A stretch of 64,000 nt of DNA from Saprospiraceae bacterium. Lineage in GTDB: Bacteria > Bacteroidota > Bacteroidia > Chitinophagales > Saprospiraceae. The first letter of the stretch is position 1. The number at the start of each line of letters is the position of its first letter. Below are positions 58,959 to 64,000 of the stretch, piece after piece. The translations under genes and the position numbers were made by a program. The notes under the pieces are model-generated. The model ran no database searches. It had not been told where the DNA came from and saw only the letters and a program-made list of their open reading frames with translations. The DNA is taken from contig CATQHI010000007.1 in NCBI GenBank assembly GCA_958295895.1, positions 62,001 through 126,000 of the forward strand. The letters run 5' to 3'.

Positions 58959-60461
58959 TTGGTTCGTTTTCTTACCTGCACCCTGTTGCTACTCTTAGTG
59001 GGCCATCTCCACGCCGTTGACCTCACCGGCCGCCTGCGTATGCTGTATCCCGGCGAAAGCCCAGCGGCCGTCCAGCAGCGGCAGTATCTGGGCAAGCAAC
59101 TGGAAAATCTGTTCGTCCGCCTCAACCACTACGACCGGGTCAACCGGCGCTCCCGCCGTAAGCAAATCGAGCGCATCGAGCAACGCTGCCGCCGCGAACT
59201 GCTGCTGCACTATGACCCCAGCGCCGAGCTGACCGACGCCTTCCGCGACGGCCGCTACAACGATGCCACCGCCGCCCTGCTTTACGGCCTGGCCCTGGAA
59301 AAGTATAACATCCCGTACGAGGGCCGCGTGGATCACTGGGAGAGCTACCTCATCGTAGACCCCCAGGGCAAAAGACCCGTCCGCCTGTACGCCCCGGCAG
59401 TACGCCCCCGCACCACGGCGGCCGAGCGAAGCTACCGGCGGGAATACCTGGCCCTGGTACGCAGTACGCTCGACGAAGACCTCACCACCCTGAGCCCCAC
59501 GGCCGCCGACCGGCTCTACCAACAGTACTACTACGCGCCGGATCAGCGCCTAAACTTTCGCGAGCTCTCGGCCTACGCCCAGTTTCGCCGCGCTCAGCGA
59601 GCCTTCGCCGGTAGGGACTACCCGGCTACGCTGGCTTACCTCACCGAGGCCCGAGTCCTAGACGAGCGCCCCGCCTTCCGCCTCTACCAACGGGCCGTCG
59701 CGCTACAGCAGGCCAGTCTCACCGTACCCAACGAAGAAGCCGTGGTGAAAGAACTCTTCGTACAGTGGCGGGAAGACCCCGGCAGTCAGTATCTCCCGGC
59801 CCGCCTCCTGCGGTACTTCGACGCACAGCAACAACTGCTACTGACACGGGGAGAGGCGGAAGGTGCCCTCGACCTGCTCAACCGCTACTGCACCCGCGCA
59901 CCCGCCCACACCCCCGACTGGTGCGCGGAGCTGGGCATGCTACAGAGTCTGCGGCTACTGGCGTACTACCAGGCGCGCGGCGAAAACGTGCAGGCCCTGC
60001 ACCTGGCCGAGTCACTCCTGAATGCCCACCCCGAGGATACCCGACTGCAGGGCTACGTGGCCGAGCTCACACTGGTCAACCTGCGCCAGACCTATCCCGA
60101 TGCGCAGGAACTGGTGGACCAGGCCAAACTAGCCGCCCGCCGCTATCCTTTTTTGCTGAAGCACGACCGCTACGCCGATATTGTACTGCGGCAGACCGCC
60201 CTACGGGTGCGGGACCTGTTCGCCGCCGAAAACGAGACCGCCGGACTGCTAGAACTAGCCCACTTTCGTGAGCAGCTCACAGAGATTCCGAATGGCTACG
60301 ACCGGACCCTATGGACGCTGACGGCCTTCGTGGCAGCTAGCAATTACTACTTCGCGGAGGAAGACTATGCGCCGGCGCGCGCCTACATCGAGGAGGCGCT
60401 GCGGTACGACCCCGCTAACGACTTTCTACTCCACCAGCAGGACCTGCTGGCGCGCTACTGA
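58959..60461 (+). CDS. secreted TPR-like protein of unknown function
   Basis: I place the start at the TTG that gives (M)VRFLTCTLLLLLVGHLHAVD, a signal peptide, making a 500-residue protein. Earlier codons overlap the DinB gene. A Lys/Arg-rich helical region follows (NRRSRRKQIERIEQRCRREL). Further on are TPR-like helices: FRRAQRAFAGRDYPATLAYL and SNYYFAEEDYAPARAYIEEA, the latter leading into LRYDPANDFLLHQQ. No catalytic motif was found. The 3' end overlaps the convergent TlpA-like gene by 47 bp. Confidence 0.65.
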   Translation: MVRFLTCTLLLLLVGHLHAVDLTGRLRMLYPGESPAAVQQRQYLGKQLENLFVRLNHYDRVNRRSRRKQIERIEQRCRRELLLHYDPSAELTDAFRDGRYNDATAALLYGLALEKYNIPYEGRVDHWESYLIVDPQGKRPVRLYAPAVRPRTTAAERSYRREYLALVRSTLDEDLTTLSPTAADRLYQQYYYAPDQRLNFRELSAYAQFRRAQRAFAGRDYPATLAYLTEARVLDERPAFRLYQRAVALQQASLTVPNEEAVVKELFVQWREDPGSQYLPARLLRYFDAQQQLLLTRGEAEGALDLLNRYCTRAPAHTPDWCAELGMLQSLRLLAYYQARGENVQALHLAESLLNAHPEDTRLQGYVAELTLVNLRQTYPDAQELVDQAKLAARRYPFLLKHDRYADIVLRQTALRVRDLFAAENETAGLLELAHFREQLTEIPNGYDRTLWTLTAFVAASNYYFAEEDYAPARAYIEEALRYDPANDFLLHQQDLLARY

Positions 60462-61791
60462 GTAGCTCCTGCACCGAACGATCGAAGCTCTCGACGAACT
60501 CGCCGTACTTCGAGGTGGCCGGTCCGTTGAAGCCGGTGTGAATGCGGCGTACCTGGTTGTCGCGGTCCACGAAGAGCATGGTGGGGTAGCTAATCACTTG
60601 GGAGAGCATGGGCAGGGCACGCCCCGCTTCGTTTTTGTCGTTGCTGCCGGCCAGTAGGATGGGCCAATCCACCCCCTGGTTTTCCCGGTAGCGGCGGATG
60701 GCGGCACGGCTGCGGTCGTCATCGGCGCCGTAGCGTTCGAAGGCTAGGGCGATTACTTGTAGGTCCTCGGTGTCGTGGGTGGCCAGGTACTCCTGTAGGA
60801 AGTTGGTCTCGTCGCGGCAGTTGGGGCACCAGGTGCCGAAAAGCTGGATGAGTTTTGGTCCCTTGATGTCGCTCAGCCGCACCGTATCACCCTCAGCGGT
60901 AGGAAAGGCAAAAGCCAGGGGGACGTCGTCACGTAGCCGGGTCAGCGCATCGGGATCCGTAAGCTCGGCAGTATCATCGCGCGTGGCCGTCCAGTCAGTG
61001 ATGTAGTGGCGGCCGCTGCGAAAGGTGCCCGTGAGGCTGCCATCGTCCTTGATCAGGGCCTCGAAGAGGAAGGCATGGCTACCGTCGAACACGCTGAGGT
61101 ACAGCTTATGGCCCTGCACGGTACCCTCCAGGTAGCGGTAGTCGCCGGTCTCGGTGCGGAAGGTGCCGGTGAGGTGGTTGCCTTCCTGTTTGAACTCAGC
61201 TACGCCCGGATAGGGATCTTCGGTGGCGTCGCCGGCGAAGGTCACCGCCCAGGTGCCGGTCACGTCGGCGGCCGGCTCCTTCTGTAGGGGGGTGAAGCGG
61301 AAGTCCTTACCGAAGTAGGCCTTGAAGGGGATCACGTAGTTGTCGCGGTAGTGTACCACCCACACCCCCTCGATCACATTCTCCTCGTGGTAGGCGCTGA
61401 TGTGGGTATCGTAGACCGGGAAGTCGATGCGCAGCGTATCGCGGCCCGCCTGCTGGTCGCGCCCGGCGGTGATGTTTTCAGCCGGCACCAGAATGCTTTC
61501 TTCCCCGTTGTGGATCACGAGGTGAAAGGCCGTATCGCTATCGTACACCACGTCGAAGGTGAAGGGTAGCTGCCCCTGCGTCACCTCATCGAACTCCAGA
61601 TTGACCTTTTCGGGGATGGGGGCGCCCTTGGGGTTGGGTACGATGGGGTTATACTCCAGTTCGAGCACGCCGCGGTAGGGCCCGGGGGGCAGAAACTGGT
61701 AGCGCTGCTGCACGAACACGCAGGCGGTGCCCAGCAGTACGAGCAGGAGGGCGCTACACGCAGGTGCAACGAAGGGGCGAAGGGCGGGCAT
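60415..61791 (-). CDS. TlpA-family thioredoxin-like exported protein
   Basis: The 458-residue product has an N-terminal signal anchor (CSALLLVLLGTACVFVQQR). A beta-rich middle domain follows (YRGVLELEYNPIVPNPKG and WAVTFAGDATEDPYPGVAEF), common in Bacteroidota TlpA-like proteins. The thioredoxin domain has IQLFGTWCPNCRDETNFLQE, with the redox Cys pair near residue 330, and VISYPTMLFVDRDNQVRRIH with the cis-Pro. It would act on disulfides in the periplasm. A partial dispersed-motif copy overlaps the signal (VAPAC). Confidence 0.85.
   Translation of the reverse strand: MPALRPFVAPACSALLLVLLGTACVFVQQRYQFLPPGPYRGVLELEYNPIVPNPKGAPIPEKVNLEFDEVTQGQLPFTFDVVYDSDTAFHLVIHNGEESILVPAENITAGRDQQAGRDTLRIDFPVYDTHISAYHEENVIEGVWVVHYRDNYVIPFKAYFGKDFRFTPLQKEPAADVTGTWAVTFAGDATEDPYPGVAEFKQEGNHLTGTFRTETGDYRYLEGTVQGHKLYLSVFDGSHAFLFEALIKDDGSLTGTFRSGRHYITDWTATRDDTAELTDPDALTRLRDDVPLAFAFPTAEGDTVRLSDIKGPKLIQLFGTWCPNCRDETNFLQEYLATHDTEDLQVIALAFERYGADDDRSRAAIRRYRENQGVDWPILLAGSNDKNEAGRALPMLSQVISYPTMLFVDRDNQVRRIHTGFNGPATSKYGEFVESFDRSVQELLSSAPAGPAGGVESR
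61757..61769 (+). repeat. dispersed GC motif, partial copy
   Basis: CACGCAGGTGCAA retains the 3' half of the consensus. It lies in the signal-anchor codons of the TlpA-like gene. Confidence 0.35.
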
Positions 61792-61840
61792 GGCGGGGGG
61801 TTCGGTTTTGAGCTAAGACAACGCTTTTCGGTGGGGGTAG

Positions 61841-61871
61841 TTGGTGATGTGGGGGCGGGGCCGTACTTTTG
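61841..61871 (+). promoter_or_regulatory. promoter of tRNA-Arg
   Basis: TTG (61841-61843) and the exact box TACTTTTG (61864-61871) have 20 bp between them, the best-matching pair in the window. Transcription would begin just before the tRNA at 61884. Confidence 0.7.
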
Positions 61872-61883
61872 CGTCCGTTTCCG

Positions 61884-61955
61884 GGTCTCGTAGTACAACG
61901 GATAGTATACAGGTTTCCGAAGCCTGCGATGATGGTTCGATTCCATCCGAGACCA
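61884..61955 (+). tRNA. tRNA-Arg, anticodon CCG
   Basis: The acceptor stem GGTCTCG pairs with CGAGACC (61948-61954), with discriminator A. The anticodon stem CAGGT/GCCTG encloses the loop TTCCGAA, giving anticodon CCG, which reads CGG (Arg). The T arm is GATGG-TTCGATT-CCATC. The D arm is GTAC-type with GG in the loop. No CCA is encoded. Downstream is CCTTTTT, and the next coding frame begins 9 bp after the tRNA end. Confidence 0.93.
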
Positions 61956-61964
61956 CCTTTTTAA

Positions 61965-63146
61965 ATGCCGCTCACCGGAATCCTTCCCCCCTTATTCTTC
62001 AGCCTAGCCTTCCTACTGCCGGCCTGGTGGCTGTACCGGACCGGAAGGCGCGCCATCAGTATCGCACCGGCGTGTACCGCCCTCCTGCTTGCGGGGACTA
62101 CGGTGGCCATCTACGTGAATGAGGTGCGACACACCCAGGCCCGCTACGATTTGGACCTGCTGCTCGAAAATCTTTCGGAAGACGAACTCTATACGACTAC
62201 GGCGCTGCGGGACGAGCGGGAGACCCTGTTTCTATTTTCCGCCGCCAGTCAGGCGCTGTACCGGGGGCTGGACTATGCTCCGGAGCGTAAAGGGACCATC
62301 GACTCGGTGCTGCTGCGCATGGCCGACTGGACGCGCCGGGCCAGCAACCTGCCGCAGTGGAATGCCGGCACGGACTGGGACCGCTCGGTCTTCTTTTTGG
62401 CTCACGCCGGGGCCGTGCTGGGGCACTACCAACTGGCTACCAACGACGAGCGGTACGCACCCTACTTCCGGCGCATCGGGGACTACCTGGGCCAGCGGAT
62501 GGTGCGAGGGCACTACAAGCACCTGGGGAGTAGCGGCGATGAGAGTCTGCTACGGCCGGCGGATAATGCGGCGGCGATCTACGTGCTTACCCTCTTCGAT
62601 GCCTACTACGGGGAGGCTTATGCAGAGGTTACCCGGCGGGAGTGGACGGACTATATCCAAAAAGAGCTCTACTACGCCGAAAGCCGGCTGCCGTGTGCGG
62701 CCTTTAACGTGACCAACCGCTGTAGCCTGGAGCCTAGCGCGGTGGCCAGCGGACTCTACATCGCCTACCGGGCGGCATCGGCTCCGGAGGGGGAGGTACG
62801 GGACGATATTCCCTACCGGGAGTGGCTGCACTACTTCAAGCGATTTAGCGGTAGTCCGTTCAGTCTATCGATCCGGCCCAATATGCGGCGAGGGGAGGTG
62901 GCCCGGCTGTGTAATGCGGGGGTGGCACCGCTGGACTGTGGCTGGTACGAGGACGCGGTGGGGCTGTGGGCGGCGGCCGAATACCGGGGGGGCTATACCT
63001 ACTTTCGGCTGTTTGCCGGGGCGGTGTTTGAGCGGTGGTTCGGGGGCCGACCGGACTTCGGGGCGCTACGGCCGGCGCTACGGGTCAAGGCGCTGACGGT
63101 GGTGGCGCTACGCTGCATCGGGGAGGGGACCGTGCGGGTGGGGTGA
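61965..63146 (+). CDS. membrane-anchored protein of unknown function, 393 aa
   Basis: Two membrane segments lie at the N-terminus (PLFFSLAFLLPAWWLYR and ACTALLLAGTTVAIYV). A large extracytoplasmic helical domain follows, with repeats such as AHAGAVLGHYQLATNDERYA, NAAAIYVLTLFDAYYGEAYA and AVGLWAAAEYRGGYTYFRLF. The helical, aromatic-rich pattern recalls alpha/alpha-toroid enzymes, but no family is recognised and no catalytic residues are assigned. The start codon is 9 bp from the tRNA-Arg 3' end, so it is probably read from the tRNA promoter or from one inside the tRNA gene. Confidence 0.65.
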   Translation: MPLTGILPPLFFSLAFLLPAWWLYRTGRRAISIAPACTALLLAGTTVAIYVNEVRHTQARYDLDLLLENLSEDELYTTTALRDERETLFLFSAASQALYRGLDYAPERKGTIDSVLLRMADWTRRASNLPQWNAGTDWDRSVFFLAHAGAVLGHYQLATNDERYAPYFRRIGDYLGQRMVRGHYKHLGSSGDESLLRPADNAAAIYVLTLFDAYYGEAYAEVTRREWTDYIQKELYYAESRLPCAAFNVTNRCSLEPSAVASGLYIAYRAASAPEGEVRDDIPYREWLHYFKRFSGSPFSLSIRPNMRRGEVARLCNAGVAPLDCGWYEDAVGLWAAAEYRGGYTYFRLFAGAVFERWFGGRPDFGALRPALRVKALTVVALRCIGEGTVRVG

Positions 63147-63209
63147 ACCAAAATCCGGCCAGTTGCTTTCGTAGCTAACACTGACCGTACGACCCCAAAT
63201 TTATTTTGT

Positions 63210-64000
63210 ATGCCCAACGATTTCGACGTCATCATCATCGGCTCCGGTGCCGGTGGGGGTACCATTGCCTACACCCTGGCCGATACCGGCAAGAAAATCC
63301 TCATTCTGGAACAGGGCTCCTTCCTGCCGCGCGAGAAACGCAATTGGGACCCAGTCTTCATTTTTGGTGAGGACGGCTATAAGGCCAAGGTCAAGTGGGA
63401 GGGACCGGACGGCGAAACGGTCAACCCGGTGTTGTACCACCGCGTGGGCGGCAACACCAAGATGTACGGCGCCCTGCTACACCGGCAGCGGCCGGAGGAC
63501 TTTCAGGACCAGCACCACAAGGGTGGGCTGAGTCCGGGCTGGCCGGTGAGCTACGACGAGTTCGAGTCCTACTACATGATGGCCGAGCACGTGATGAAGA
63601 TCCACGGCAACCGGGGCGAGGACCCCTCGGCGGGCTGGTCCAGCGGGCCCTTTCCCTTCAAGGCCTTTCCGCACGAGCGGCGGATTCAGGAGGTTTCGGA
63701 TGCCTTTGCCGAACTGGGGCTACACCCCCACCATTCCAACCTGGCGCTCAACCGTGACATTGACGAGCCCTGGCGGCGGCCCTGTATCGCCTGCAACACC
63801 TGCGATCCGTTCCCCTGCATGCTGCACGCGAAGTCGGATGCCGAGACCGCCCTGGTGCGGCCGGCCCTGGAGCACGACAACGTGACCCTGTGGACCGGGG
63901 CCTACGTCGATAAGCTGATCGAGGAAGGGGGCAAGATCGTCCGCATTGAGGGCACCCGCGACGGGGAACCGATGCGCCTGAGCGCCGATCTGGTGGTGGT
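63210..64000 (+). CDS. GMC-family FAD oxidoreductase, N-terminal part (runs off the window)
   Basis: The 263 visible residues begin MPNDFDVIIIGSGAGGGTIA, the FAD-binding GxGxxG, then ILILEQGSFLPREKRN and VGGNTKMYGALLHRQRPEDF, which matches the GMC signature. A Cys-rich segment, CIACNTCDPFPCMLHAKSD, lies near residue 192 and is found in Bacteroidota GMC proteins that pair with gluconate-dehydrogenase-subunit-3-like partners. The catalytic His and any partner gene lie beyond the window edge. The substrate, probably a sugar or alcohol, is unknown. Confidence 0.88.
   Translation, partial: MPNDFDVIIIGSGAGGGTIAYTLADTGKKILILEQGSFLPREKRNWDPVFIFGEDGYKAKVKWEGPDGETVNPVLYHRVGGNTKMYGALLHRQRPEDFQDQHHKGGLSPGWPVSYDEFESYYMMAEHVMKIHGNRGEDPSAGWSSGPFPFKAFPHERRIQEVSDAFAELGLHPHHSNLALNRDIDEPWRRPCIACNTCDPFPCMLHAKSDAETALVRPALEHDNVTLWTGAYVDKLIEEGGKIVRIEGTRDGEPMRLSADLVV

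Overview
The window looks like a chromosomal segment of a GC-rich member of the Bacteroidota, most likely Saprospiraceae (Lewinella-like). This is inferred from several features: promoters of the TTG/TAnnTTTG type, a TonB-dependent receptor with an N-terminal carboxypeptidase-regulatory-like domain, a DUF1501 protein ending in a type IX secretion sorting domain, the bamD-rpoZ-coaBC-DUF4835 cluster, and Bacteroidota-restricted families (DUF6495, BT_3928, the omega-like RpoZ). Most of the window is ordinary core chromosome. I see no CRISPR array, insertion sequence, prophage or integron.

Layout. 0-1 kb: the AT-richer end of a secreted protease gene running off the left edge, then a gene-poor stretch. 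1-5.6 kb: a beta-barrel gene leading into trpD-trpC-trpF, then a DUF2520 gene overlapping a convergent gene. 5.8-9.3 kb: bL21, a bL27 fused to a helix-hairpin-helix-like domain, a candidate 6S-like RNA, a DEAD-box helicase and a DUF5872 protein. 9.3-15.3 kb: membrane LytTR regulator, MORN/PD40 secreted protein, TerC, DUF6495 and a GH3 lipoprotein. 15.4-19 kb: S24 repressor-like gene and a three-gene operon (nitronate monooxygenase, SDR, dienoyl-CoA isomerase-like). 19-30 kb: Dna2-like helicase-nuclease, BT_3928, nusB, arfB, phosphatase, DUF1573, yjjG, dps, amidotransferase. 29-39 kb: SDRs, xseB, gppA, then bamD-rpoZ-coaBC-DUF4835 facing topoisomerase IB. 39-49.5 kb: two ECF sigma modules, the secreted DUF1800/DUF1501 pair, corA, fabH, folC and lipB. 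49.6-64 kb: quinone oxidoreductase, proC, MarR, TonB receptor with a GH140-type apiosidase, Uma2, isomerase, DinB, TlpA, tRNA-Arg(CCG) and the start of a GMC oxidoreductase.

The most unusual material lies between and across the genes. A 19-bp GC-rich motif (consensus GGCGGGGCCGCAGGTGCAA) recurs about 16 times on both strands, inside signal peptides, linkers and intergenic DNA. Multi-hairpin cruciform elements fill many gene junctions. They fall into three architectures: an outer stem enclosing two to four stock hairpins, tandem hairpins punctuated by GTCTAAC/GTAGAC, and long elements bounded by GATATGCGA or GATTTACGA arms. One element supplies the stop codon of a gene and another lies over the predicted signal-peptide region of a hydrolase. 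A 200-nt self-complementary intergenic sequence ending in a T-run (7103-7309) resembles 6S RNA.

Three genes carry single-base frameshifts (the SDR at 17.5 kb, a TPR-like gene at 47.6 kb, and an ECF sigma factor with two at 48.5-48.7 kb). They could be real decay or base-calling errors; the sequence alone cannot decide.
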